Shown here: piece by piece, positions 22,183 to 33,981 of the stretch | Layout: each line of letters starts with the position of its first letter | Numbering within the stretch: position 1 is the stretch's first letter | Source: Opisthorchis felineus | Lineage: Eukaryota > Platyhelminthes > Trematoda > Opisthorchiida > Opisthorchiidae | Reading direction: 5' to 3' | DNA: 64,000 nucleotides | Assembly (NCBI GenBank): GCA_004794785.1 | Contig: SJOL01006398.1 | Coordinates: forward strand, 147,684-211,683 | The notes under the pieces: model-generated | Seen by the model: the letters and a program-made list of their open reading frames with translations, nothing else | What the model was told of the DNA's origin: nothing | Databases searched by the model: none | Position numbers and translations under genes: made by a program

Positions 22183-22440
22183 CAACCCATCAACGCAAGA
22201 CTTAGGCAACCACACTAACCGACAAGAACCGTGAAGTGGCATTCAACACGGACCTAGTGCCCTAATCTGAAAACGTCTTAGTGAATGGTTCTCCGTCTGT
22301 CTTAAAACCTGACCAAATTGGTGACCTGCTCACTTGGTCTGATGAGGCTTTTGTGTCAAAAGCGAAACGTTGTCTAGTTAAAAACTACCGACTGTTTACC
22401 AATCCTTTCTGAAACGATGAATTTTCAATCGGTTCCAAAC
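22180..22440 (+). repeat. PLE terminal repeat, family B, with hammerhead-like core
   Basis: It carries CTGATGAG (22339-22346), a possible helix GCTTTT/AAAAGC with loop GTGTC, and CGAAACGTTGTC (22363-22374). The A-C/G-U minimal helix III and a C at the cleavage position are present. One extra G lies between the core and helix II, and flanking bases do not form an obvious helix I. PLE terminal repeats are known to carry hammerheads, so this is probably a variant or decayed one. Confidence 0.6.
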
Positions 22441-23995
22441 TTTTTCTAACTGATTGTTGTTGAGTCTTAATTTCCTTGTTGCTGAAGGGATGTCTTTTGT
22501 TCTAGTTTCCACCAAAATTCCCGGGTAATCGGTCTTTTGAGATGCTCGGTACAAGTGATTCTTTCTTTCTGAGTTCTGTTGTGGTGCGGTAACTCAACGC
22601 TCCGTTAAATAGAAACCAAATTCAGTCTTTCTAGTCTAGAGGATGGGAGATGCTGTAAGTAACCATTTGATAAATAAGTGTCCGTAGTCCTGCTCACCAA
22701 ACGTCCAAAATCAGAACTCAGTAATTTTATAATTTCATTTGCAGATTTGGTATCTTCAAACGTTGTATTGAACAGGTCATGTGCGTTCTGCACAGCAACT
22801 CGTTGTATAAAGACAAAATTACCATCCATATAGTGCGTCCAAAGCTTGGAATTAACGACTGGTAGCGCAACACATTCTCTGCACCGCCAATTCCGGTTAC
22901 CAAGTTATTTATCCTACTGGATTTCTTTTCATTTGTTCGTCGGTTTGTCCTCCAAATACGAAGTGCTTATGCCCAGAAGCCCGAATTTTCATTCCTTTTT
23001 TGGAAGCCTTCTGAATTAACTCGACTAATTAACTCCTTGAAATTGTTGTAGCTGAGGGTTGCAAATGACCTCAACTGGAGACACCGTCTTCTGTTTTGAT
23101 GTTGAGCAGTTCCTTTGAATCTTCTCCACCACTTTGTATTACGTGTTCTGATCCGGCACTCTCCCCTAGATTCTTTGGAAAGCTGGAGTTCCTGATAGTG
23201 AAACAGGAGTCTGAATTTGAATTACACCCTGTTGATATCATCGGCTTCTATTTTCAATAGCTATTTACCGATCACTTGCGGAGCCGGACCGTTATTGATT
23301 ACGTGTCATTCAGTAGCTTTTTGACATCCCCGAAGATCTGTTTTGGTGGCCGTGTGACTAGGATTGTGGAATGCCATTTCGGACGCCCGGTGTCGGTAGC
23401 CTTCAATTTGGGTGCCAAGCCCGCCCTGGTGCTTTGTATGCCCTTTTCAGGAACAGGGACGCAACTTTTATACAAAATAAACGTGATTCGTCTTTTATCT
23501 GTTGGAAGTATTATGATGAACTTGCCTCTTGGAAGATATCTGAGTACATCTATTTCTCGTTCCTATGCTTTTTTGCGTGTTTCTGGTTCTTTTATTCAGT
23601 AGTAAAGCGGCTCGCAGAATTTATCGCTGAAACTCCTCAGACAGTTCATTCGTTCTCAAACCATGTTCTAAGCCGGCCATACAGCCGTTGTTGAGTGAAT
23701 CTCTGACGTGGTAGTCAAGTTCTCTTATTAGGAAATACTGTTTGTGGGTTCGTGATTGATCGGCTAAGTTGCCCACCCAACTTTTATTGGATACTGGAGT
23801 TGTAGAGGTTGACTAGTTTCATTGCAGTCTTAAGATGCACGCTCTTCAGGTCGCTGCTTTTGCACTGTTGTTTCCATTCCTACTTGATGCCATTTTTTCA
23901 TGTTGTACCTCGGGGACAGCTGCGTGTACAACTTTGTCTTACCTGAGTAGGTACATAAGTATTTCTGTGCCTTTCAGTAGAATACGCCAACTCAA
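22441..23995. other. No recognisable gene
   Basis: About 1.5 kb. Open frames of up to 108 codons (23276-23602 +) overlap one another in different frames without any domain signature. Confidence 0.4.
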
Positions 23996-23999
23996 GTGC

Positions 24000-24125
24000 T
24001 GCTCACTTTGTAATGCATTTGGGTGGGTAGTAATGTCTCCTCGTTTGGCGACGAAACGTTTGCAAGTTAATTACTAAGTTCGGTGAACAGACTAACAGTC
24101 TCCTGAGCAACGACCAGGAAGCATT
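24000..24125 (+). repeat. Dispersed repeat, family D
   Basis: GGGTGGGTAGTAATGTCTCC, then TCGTTTGGCGACGAAACG, TTTGCAAG and GGTGAACAGACTAACAG. It aligns with 25990-26090 and with the - strand copies at 20630-20735 and 44655-44775. Confidence 0.6.
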
Positions 24126-25985
24126 CCCGAGCTTCTAATATTTTAACGCATTTCTACGTAACGGGAGTGGGAGTGGGTTCTTCTGTAAACGTCCATGAAG
24201 AAGTGAGGACAGATTTGTGGACAGGCGATATCCTCCCAGCGACCAAAGTGATTGATCTTCTACGTCCGCAGTGGTTTGCAATTGAAGGGATATAGCTAGA
24301 CCAGGTTGCACTGATCGCCACTGGGGATTAGTTTGCAAGCATTTTCCGAAAGCGTTTGGAAAAAAGGCATCTTGATAACAAAAGAAACAACAATGTCTAA
24401 TAATTAAACGAATTTATCTTCCGCATATGAAGAACTACAACCAAGAGCTCTCATGGTAGCCAACAACACAAATGTTACTTTGAGGAAATCGATGTCATGA
24501 ACGGAAGACAAGGCCAAAGGTGAGATTAACAACCTCGTGCACGCAATCAACTGCAAGGACGTTCCACACGAGTAAGGGAACTTAATACCATCGAAAGACG
24601 CGATTCACTCTCTTTTAGTTACACACGTAAAGATCAAGAAAGGCACAAGTACACCCAAAGAAATATGAAGATTATGGCACGTGAAACTGCAAAAAAAGAA
24701 AAGGAATTTCTACAAGCACGGTACTTCCCAATGAATTCAGTCAGCAAACAGTCTACGCACCAGTACGCCCGAATGACCACTAAAGTCACTGAAGACAATG
24801 AGTCACAGCCGGCCATCAGGCCCATGGATCAAGGAACAGGACTCGCTCTGGTGGAAAAAGAACGAAATCAGGGCCGGGTAGACCAGGAGGTCAGGTCTGA
24901 AAACAATTCGGACGTCTGCCAATCAAGTGACAGGTCACTCAGCAGGGCAATAGGAACACGCATCCCAACAACTAGTGATACGTTAAGGCCGGTCAGTTTG
25001 AGTATGCACGACCAATCAAACACTTTCATTTCATTTCTTCTGCTTACTCATTGTTTTGAACTAAAAAAACGTGTGGGTGGGACGAAGCTCTTACACGCCG
25101 TTTGATCAAAAAGTCTGAAAAATTGAAGCACAGAATACGTAATTCAGCCTAAATGCAAATGCTGTCTTTTTGACTGCAGCCACGGGGACCAAGAAATATT
25201 TGCCTACTCGTGAGTAGTTCGATGTATCAACACTTTCATACCTGGAACACCAGGCTGACAAATCAAGGCATCTGTAAATTGACAAATCTTCATCCGTCTT
25301 TGCAAGCTGATCAGCTAGAGAGTAGCTAACGTAACAATAATTCTCACAATGGGATTCTAAATTAGGCTGTCCTGTAGGGGAGTGACCAGACTACCTTACT
25401 AGCATTCAATCGCAGGAATGCATATTAGACCCCAGGAAGACAAGGAGCCATACTTTGCATTTCATGCAATATATGCAATTTAACTCCCCTTTTTTGCACT
25501 TATACAACTCCCAGCTTCCACGAATATTCCCTTATACTGGGTCCTTCTGGAAATTACCCCGCCAAAATGCCCATCATGAGGATTACAAAAAAATACTCCG
25601 TGGTAGTTATGTCGAATGTTTCGTACCTCAAATGTCGAGAGATGTATGACCTACTCACAGAATTTCCCTCAAAGTTCTTATGGCGACCTCAGAAGAAGAC
25701 ACCCGGTTCAGGCAGTTTCATTAATTTCAATCTCAAAAGGACTGTGAGAGAAGAGTAAATTATCCCCGAGTGTATTTACTGAAGAGATTACAGTTGCTGT
25801 GTACTCCGCACCTGAAAGGCGATAAGAGGGTAGGAGACCGTGGAACTGAGCTTCAAAGCTACTGTTTACACGGACACAACTCTCTGTGTAACAGTGAGAT
25901 AAAAAATAAAGCTATTAACAAGCACTCAAAATTGGGAGTTGATGGGCTGAGCGTTAACGCACCTGGGAATTATCTTGGACCACAA
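24126..25985. other. No recognisable gene; one 146-codon open frame
   Basis: The longest frame (24665-25105, +, 146 codons) is polar and lysine/glutamate-rich at its N-terminus (ARETAKKEKEFLQAR). I recognise no domain, and the composition could be chance. Nothing else is assigned. Confidence 0.35.
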
Positions 25986-25989
25986 AACG

Positions 25990-26090
25990 AGAAAATATCA
26001 TCGGTGCGCGTTTGGGTGGGTAATGTCTCCTCATTTGCTGACGAAGCGTTTGGAAGCTGACAGATCAACAGCCATCTGATAAAAAACCAG
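25990..26090 (+). repeat. Dispersed repeat, family D
   Basis: GTTTGGGTGGGTAATGTCTC, CTCATTTGCTGACGAAGCG, TTTGGAAGCTGACAGATC. It aligns with the copy at 24000-24125. Confidence 0.6.
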
Positions 26091-29000
26091 TAGATGCACT
26101 CGAGCCACCAATATTTTCAGCACAGTGCCAACCGCTCTAACTAAACGTTCAGACAACAGCCATGCTGCACAGCTTGTTGAAGAGGGCCAAAAAGGGGAGA
26201 TTGAATAGGGTTTCATGAGAGAGCTCTGGAGTCCCGGCACTAAACCATCTTAGCATTCAAATGCAAAATACACTGGACTTGCTTCTTCCTTCTTCTTAAG
26301 CTCACTTACTGGACAAATGCGAAGCAAGCTAGACAACTAACGAAGTAAAAGAGCGACGTGTTAAGAAGCAAATGAGTTCACGCTGAAGTAACATTCATTT
26401 GAAGCACACTGAATCGATATCCTGTCAAGCGACTAGAGTTAACTATCTTCCACCGGGCAATTGATATTGATTCTACAGTGAGGCAACCATTTTTGAACGC
26501 GTTAGTGTCATGAATGGCAACATTCCTATTCTACCTGCTTGCGTGACGCCTTTTGCACCTGTGTCCTTCTAATTTGCGTGCCGAAACGAGTTGCTATGGT
26601 CTTTACGGTTGACGTCAAGCGGACGGAGTAAAATTACCTAATTGTCGATCATGCTCAGGCAATCAATGTGAGAGAGATCATTCAGGCGCCTGCGTGTTTT
26701 CAAATCAACTATCGTTCGTAAAGTCTGCTCCGCTTTGCCGGAAAGCGTTGCACGGCAAACGGGTTGTGATATTCCGATTTTCATGAGTAATTTTGGGAAT
26801 ACATAGTGGTTAAGTTAAATTGGGGCTTGCTGAGATGCAAAGCACATTGAATAAAAACACGCCACTTTACTCATGAAGTTTGAAAGGATATCGGGGGGTC
26901 AGAGATTCTGGTTCACAGCCAGGTGGGTCTTTTCGTTCATGCTAAGTGTACCTGGACTGCTCAGTTCTATAACCAGACTTGCTGGAGGGCAAAAGGCGGG
27001 ACGAGGTGGATACCACCGTTCGTGCGACCAGCTTTCTGCTGCTTCTGAAGCAGAAATAAACTGGCAAACTGTGGTTAGAAATAACTCAGTCAAGAATGTA
27101 TAAAATAATCGTCGGAAAGAGATCGATAATGACCGGGCTTACCAATGGAAATGATGCGACAAACACACCAAATTAACAGGGTTCAAGTGAGCGTGTGAGT
27201 AACGTTAACCGCCACATCAAAATATAGACGCGAAGACCAGTCTCCAGTCTCCAGTCTCCAAAATGGATTCCTCGCATTTTGCATTTTTCCATAAAGTAAA
27301 AGCAGCGTCACACAGCGGCCTACTCAACTGATTACCAGGATCCGCGTTTTTTATGCACAGTGAAGTGCAACAGAAACTACAAGTTTACAAATGAAATCAG
27401 AAAATAGACCAAATGGAAGACATCACCAAAAGCATGGCTTTTCGTTCTCGTTTTTTCTGTTTAACATTCCGTTAGCCAAACGAGGTAAAGCAAAACGGAC
27501 TCTTTACCTGCCCAATTAGGGCAAAGCTGCGTACCTTGACTGATGATCGATCTTCTTTTGTTCGCCACTCTGTCACCTGCCATCGTTTGTACGAAAACTA
27601 ACAAATGGACTCAAATCCTCCAGATAAACGCTCGCTTGCAAATCAGGTTAGTGGTAACGAGATCAGTATGTCAAGTTCAAACTAATCTCTCTTGTGCTGC
27701 ACAAATGCTTCCTTGTGTTTCAGTTGGAATGATCTCGAAATGATTTTCTTGGCATGGTGCCATTTGTGAGGCCTTGCCAGGAGTCTGTATCAGTCAAGTA
27801 TGAGGTGTCGTATCAAAAAGCTGAATTTCTGTTGCCGTGATTGCAGCCTGTGGATGCGGCTTCAGGAGCTTGACAGCTCACGCATTTCCTCAATGGCGAG
27901 GATCTAATGGCGAGGTGTGCACTACACACTAGTCTTAACTTAACTGAGTGAAAAACCATCCTACACTTCCGTTTTATTACCTATCTGTCTTGAATGCACA
28001 AGTTCTGCGGTTTCAATCCCAGGATATTGGCACCAGATGTGAGCTTCCAAACCTATTCGAGAGGTGTATAGTGATAAAATATTGTTCAACCTCACTTTTT
28101 ATGCTTGTAGTTTGAACGCGACTGGTACAAGTTCAACCAAAAATATTTGGTGGAGACGAGTCTGCTATGCATGGCTTTATCTCACAAATCAGACTCTGGG
28201 ACTAGAGGTTGATTTTCTCACCAAACAAGCATTCTCAGTCCTCAAGATACTTCGAAAGTTCTGAAGACCATACGATTAGGGCGCAGATGATTGTTTAACA
28301 GGATGTGTCATGTTTTTTATCACAGCTCCACTTCAGGCAGTTAGAGTGATTGCATTATCGATTAGAAAGACGGCGCTGCCGCCAATAAACTGTGCCGTAA
28401 TTTACATGCATATTGGTTCTAAATTAATACGCTTAAAACATCAGAAAGCGAGAAGCAGGCGCGCCAAATTTTTTGACCATTCAATCGTACTAAAACGTTC
28501 AGAGATTTTAATCACTGACTTTTGGCCACTTCTTTCCAAGTTTTGAACGACTGCTTCCACGTCTCGGTCTCCCTCTCCTCCAAGATGACCCTCTCTATAA
28601 TATTCGAAAGAGTGACATTTCAATGTCAGTCCAACTAGATTCTGAGGCATCTTTCGCCATGTACTTTCAGTTGAAGTACATCATAAAGGAAGTGTTCATC
28701 CGCATCCATCATTCACACATGAAAGAGGTAGAAATAGAACCGCATCATCCTGTTTGTTCACGGCAACGTGCAGTGGAGTTTGGATGTAGCAATTATGGGT
28801 GAAAATTAGCATCATATCCTTAAGTAGCCCATTCTAGTGACAGATAACATAGAACAGATCAACACTACTAGAGTGATTGTAGTTTTTCATGCAAATGGCA
28901 TCCTTGTGCTAGCTCTCTAATTCTGTTCTATCTGGAAGGCAATTATCTGGAATACCAGTGATAGTATAGTTCACTTGCTGAAACTGTGTGACAGGTGACA

Positions 29001-32000
29001 CAGTATTAAGTATAAAGTCCCATAAACTTCTTGCCAGTTAGTGTGTTTTTGAACGCGTCTGACAACCGCGCTCATACCTATCACTGCTGTCCCAGGTTGA
29101 ATGGTTTAACTTTGAAGCCTTCGTAGCCTATGGAACACGCATGTTAGATAAGGCGAATGGGTGGGGCGCGCATTCCGATACCGGATTACTTACTACTGCC
29201 CCCGTTCCCACGAGCAACCAAAACAGAAGTAGTTCGCGATTGTGAAATATCAACCCACTTTGCTCTTGGTTGAGTTAGACTCAGTGGAGTGCTTTTTTAC
29301 CGGGTTCAAATTTCATAATTCTCAACTCTCACCGCCTGCCAACCTGATTCGGGCACGCGGGGCATGCTAATCCATGAATTTTGATTGAGTTATCCAAGAG
29401 CCGAATTTTTCTGGCAATCTGACTATACATGAACCGGTACAGAACGTTTCCACGACGGACTACTTCAGTGCTAAGACTGCCGGTTTTGGGTATCAGAGTC
29501 TGACTGAGGCACTCGAAAGTTATCTATCTAACCATTTACTTTGAGCCAGGTTCTTTTCAGGTGCTAACACATGGACTAGATAGCAAAGCCATGGGGTTGC
29601 AACGTGTGAACAGGCTCTCCCTCTGAAGCATTCAGGGGCTAGGTTCTATTAGGAAATCGGTCCCTGATGGGTCTAGATGGGGCTAATCAACTTGACTAAC
29701 CTGTCCATCTCAGCTTACTTGAGAGTCCATGAAGATGGATGGGCATAGCGAACGTACAAACAGATAAGTTTGCATGCGAAAGACCCGAGCTTTTTGAAAT
29801 AAAATAAAAATAAAATCTTGCACGATATCTCTTCACAGGTGTGCTACGGAAAATATCGAACACATAAAACAGAGTGGGAACTTTACCTCTGGGATGCTTG
29901 GAGCAAGCCAGCTTTCTGTTTACGCCGTTCTGTTTTCCATCTTCCGGTGGCAGTGGATTTAGCAAACTGTAGCAGCTCACTGTCTGCTGTTCTGTGTAAA
30001 ATGTGGAACGTGGCTGCTTGGATCGGACTGAATGATGGTTTACAGTTGATCATGCAAATGCCTTCGCATTTGAATTCGGACGGGATGGAGGGGAATGACT
30101 GACGCTGCTGCATCCACACCCGGATATGCTCCGTCCAGTTTGCCTCCCAGCTCTGACCACGTAGATACTGATGCCACAGTAAACCCGGTGTTTCGTGCAA
30201 CAGTTCTTTTCTTTGTGATCTCTTCGGGTTTGTTACAGGAAGGCATGCTTATGCTCTTTCTTTCAAGACAGTTTCTGCAGATTTGGGTCTGTAGCCTGAT
30301 GTAAAAAATTAGTTAATTCCGCCGAAGTGGAGTGGAAAACGTGGGATACAGTATTACACGTTTGGGCCAGATAACTTATTGATGGTATTCTACCCAGTTT
30401 CCTCAAACTTCGAAATCTGCTTGACCGGCTGAGTGAATATTTAACCGTCAGTCTGGCTAACAGACTTCATCACGTAGAGTAGGCGACAGTTTTGATAGAT
30501 GGTCACTGTTTGAAAACAGTCGCCGCACCCGGAGACCCCAATTCTTGTTTTGTTTTGATAGGACAAGCTGCTGTCCTTGATCTTCAGCGAAAAAGACATT
30601 TGGCTTGTCAAAGACCTGAGTTAGGGGTAAAAAGCTACGGATGCTGTGGGATAATAACTGCCTTTGATACAGAAGACTAACCAAATGATTCTTTCGGTGA
30701 TACTTGATGAATCAACCTTTTCATGGTTTGACGAGAGTAATGAGCCTATTCGATGCTAAATTTTGCTTGCATCAAGCGCGTAGCGGACACTTTCTTGCTG
30801 AAATTTATCCCTACAAGACCTTGCACCGATCATCCATTAGTGACCCACTCAAACACTTTTCCCAAAGTTTTATGCAATCACACTTCTCATCTGAAGCACC
30901 TAGCCTTGGAGGTGTCCTATCACTCAGGAAGGATAAACTCAGACCTGACCATCTGGATCACAAGAAATCTGCACTTTTTAATTGTTACTGTGTTCGAGAA
31001 TATGTGGCTAAATAAAATGAACAATAAGTCAATACTTGGAGGTCCATGAATTCAAAGACCGGGCATTAGTCTGAGTGGTTTACATACTACAGTGTTGCGG
31101 CGTATTCAACACGTTGGTTTCCGTAGTGTGAACCAGGATAGAACTGGTTGGATGCTGCACATACGGGCAGATGACAAACCTTGACAGACCGCGCATCTTG
31201 TGAGTGAAACAGTGTGACGAGCGATTGAGGGTACTGGAAAAGTTCATGTGCTGGTGATCACTGTGGACCCGTAGACGGATCTATTAAAGGTGAGCACATA
31301 ATATGGACATATGAAAAAACCTAGCCGACTGCTACATGTAACATGCGAACTACTGATGCAGATACCAACACAAGGCCAAAAGTTTTTAAGGCCATGACGT
31401 TATCAATCTTTATATAAGTCACTGTTTATTAGTGGAGTGATGCAAAAATATTGAGAAGGGGGATAGTAGAGCGAAGCTGGGTAGGAAAGGGTGGTGTATA
31501 TAAATGTTCATACTCGATCAACACCCTTGCTCCGGTTAATGTCATTCGGCCCTGAAGTTTCATGCAAAATCGTGACACACATACATTGTATGATGGAATG
31601 GAGCTGTAGATTGTAGCTTCCGATAGAGTGCAAACAAACCGCGGTGGTTTAAGCCTTTTTTCCACCAACGAACTAGGGTTTTTGATAAAATGCACCTGTT
31701 CCTGTGTGTTACTGTCAGTCAGCGTTGTTTTGTCTAGCAGACCTGATTAAGATGCCTGTTTTCTCAGAGTAGGTCTCGATAAAGACCCTTGTGATTAGGC
31801 CGCTTGAATGAGGGCTACTCAACGACAAGCTAGAATCCACGTTCAAAACGACCTACTGATGCTTTCTGTTGGACGAGGAATTACGCGGACGTCTTTGCCT
31901 AGTGCTTTTCCTAAACCATATTCGACGTGTTGCAACGTGTTTCTTTCTAACCATCGTCACAAATTTAGGGTTCTGCCTCTTTCCGAGTGATCATCAGCCT

Positions 32001-33335
32001 GAAATCTCCAGGCTAAATTCATCGACCACATCAGATACCATTTCTCACCTACTAAGCTTGTTGCCGCGAAGAAAGACTGGCCTCTCTTCATAGGTACAGG
32101 GTAAAAGTAGAATTGTTGATTAAAGCACTAACGGTCTGAAGTCCTGTCGACTGAACATTTGGGAGAAACAGACACTGAAAATTTGATCAATGTGCAATCA
32201 GTTGTTCAACAGCCTATGGGCAACGATGACTAATCTCTATTTTTATCTAACTGACACTATTTCGGAGAAAAAGCATCCTCGAGCAACCGACCACTAAATG
32301 TCCTGAAGTCGGCTAGAAGGATGGAAACCACACGGTAAACCATCACGAAGAAAATACACACCAAAAAGCCTAACGCTTGTGTCAATTCGCGCAGTGGTGA
32401 ATGACCGATCAGCGGTGAGGAATCAATTGCCAGTGAGTGTAAAAACAACCTATAGAGAAAGGGATGGTGCCCATTTAAGTGACTCCAAATTCCTTGAGTA
32501 TAATTCAGCTGCTGAAGACCCGAACTAAATCGATTCGCTTCAAACAACTGACCACACTGATGGTCCTCAAATTAGCACTTAAGCACCGGCTCAAACACAA
32601 TGTTACTTGAAAGTGGTCGAAGTAGGAGATGCTGAATGGCAAGGGAAAGACCATATGTAAATTTTCCATTAAACAGGGTATAAACATGGTGAATGAACTC
32701 GGTGAGTTTCAAAACGGAAATTGGAATTCTGAACACGCACGCAGCTATCCCCACGCACACGATCGAACCAATCTCGGTACGTGCTTTTGTGTCGTTGACG
32801 GGAACTGATGAAATGCTGGACACCCCTATCCGTGTCTTGCAGACACAGTGTAGGCTTCTGTGCGTGTTGCAAGAGCACGTGCTTTTTGAAGGCGAAGTGG
32901 ACCAAGTGGAGTGTCCTTTCACTGAACGACCCCCCACCAACGCCAACGAGTACGTGACTAAAACCATGCCAGATTGTTGACAAACGATCATCATGTAACA
33001 AACGGATGCTGCGTCCGCACCCGCGTGCCAGGTTTGTTTTCGTGTCCGCCTTAGGCATGCGTGTTTGGCTCCCGGGTAGGAACAGTAAATGATTGAGTTA
33101 GCAATGCGGCACGCCCTGGTCATATTCTCACGTAATCACCGCACGCAACTCCAGGGAATCGCCTATCTGTGCTGAGTGAATTTACACAAAGTTTTCTTCA
33201 GTTTTTTCTTGTAGCGTAGCTAGAGAAAGATTCCACATATCCAATGGAATTAATGGATATGGTATTGAGAAAAAAAGGCCAGCATCCGCACTCATCAGTA
33301 ATCCTGTTTCAAATTTGGCTCACGACAAAGTAGAA
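26091..33335. other. No recognisable gene over about 7 kb
   Basis: The largest blank in the window. Noted: three tandem CCAGTCT units at about 27236-27260; weak tRNA-like boxes near 29285-29330 (ACTCAGTGG and GGGTTCAAATT) that do not fold; open frames of 94-105 codons on both strands at 29818-30200; and the frame described separately at 32572-33123. No retroelement motif was found. Confidence 0.35.
32572..33123 (-). other. Unexplained 183-codon open frame
   Basis: The longest frame here not explained by a retroelement. It starts MTRACRIANSII, is rich in cysteine and serine, and has no signal peptide or domain I recognise. A 95-codon + frame (32693-32980) and a 129-codon - frame overlap it, as happens in locally GC-richer sequence with few stops. 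I do not claim it is a gene. Confidence 0.12.
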
Positions 33336-33339
33336 ACAT

Positions 33340-33690
33340 TTTCCAGAAGGGCCTGATAATCAATCAGCAATTTTTAACTGGGCAACGTTTTGCTTTTGAC
33401 GCAAAATCAGTGAGCAGGTCACTAAGTTGGCCTGGTTATAAGGCAGATGGTGAACAAATCAGTAAGACCACTTCGGTTGAGCACACTAGGTCAGTGTTGA
33501 ATGTCAATTAAAGGGTATTGTCGGTTAGTGCGGTTGCCTAAATCCTACACATGATGGGATGGAAGAATTTCAAATTATTTTTGATTGGGTTTGGTCCCAT
33601 AATCTTCCACTTCAAGGTGTCGCAACTGATGATTCAGTGTGGGTGCCACTGGCAGATTTCGTTACTCTGTGTGGGCTAGTGTGTCAACTA
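33340..33690 (-). repeat. PLE terminal repeat, family B
   Basis: The + strand reads CGTTTTGCTTTTGACGC, AGTGAGCAGGTCAC, GGTTATAAGGCAGATGG, GCACACTAGGTCAGTGTTG and later GTGGGTGCCACTGGCAG, co-linear with 21600-21940. The first hammerhead-like box is largely deleted. Confidence 0.65.
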
Positions 33691-33771
33691 GCCAGACCAA
33701 AATAAACCAGCCAATCCGAATAATATAACAACAAAAACTGACATTTATTGGAAACTCAATAAATTCACGTT

Positions 33772-33981
33772 CCAGCTGCGGCATATCATAAAAGTGAGAT
33801 TCAGCTGTTTGCCGTTGACAATAAACTAGTTTACGGACAAGCGTACTATACCAGTAGCGTACAAGCTGGTGTTAAATTAGAACACAAGTTTGGCGGGATC
33901 CCGAGAACTACGTCTACCTGATGAACCCAAAGAAGAACAAAATCGGTCGTGGGCTGTCGAAGAGTCCTCAGAAGCCTTACG
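33772..33981 (+). mobile_element. Family A hammerhead repeat, tail-linker-hammerhead order (decayed)
   Basis: A decayed sense tail (GTGAGATTCAGCTG, then ACGGACAAGCGTACTAT) runs through a linker (TTAAATTAGAACACAAG) into a hammerhead. CTGATGA is intact at 33918-33924, but GAAAC is changed to CAAAAT, so it should be inactive. GGTCGTGGGCTGTCGAAGAG is kept. Tandem order, not inverted, and only about 80 bp from the family B repeat. Confidence 0.7.

Noticed and set aside
22605..22829. N-terminal PLE segment on the - strand
   Set aside because: It lies next to a PLE end, but I could not match any PLE block to it.
26873..27103. Overlapping + and - open frames as a gene
   Set aside because: Both strands are open over the same 200 bases, with no motif on either. 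This is typical of chance.
29818..30200. Coding exon suggested by 94-105 codon frames on both strands
   Set aside because: No recognised domain, frames overlap in opposite directions and no splice-site evidence could be weighed by eye.
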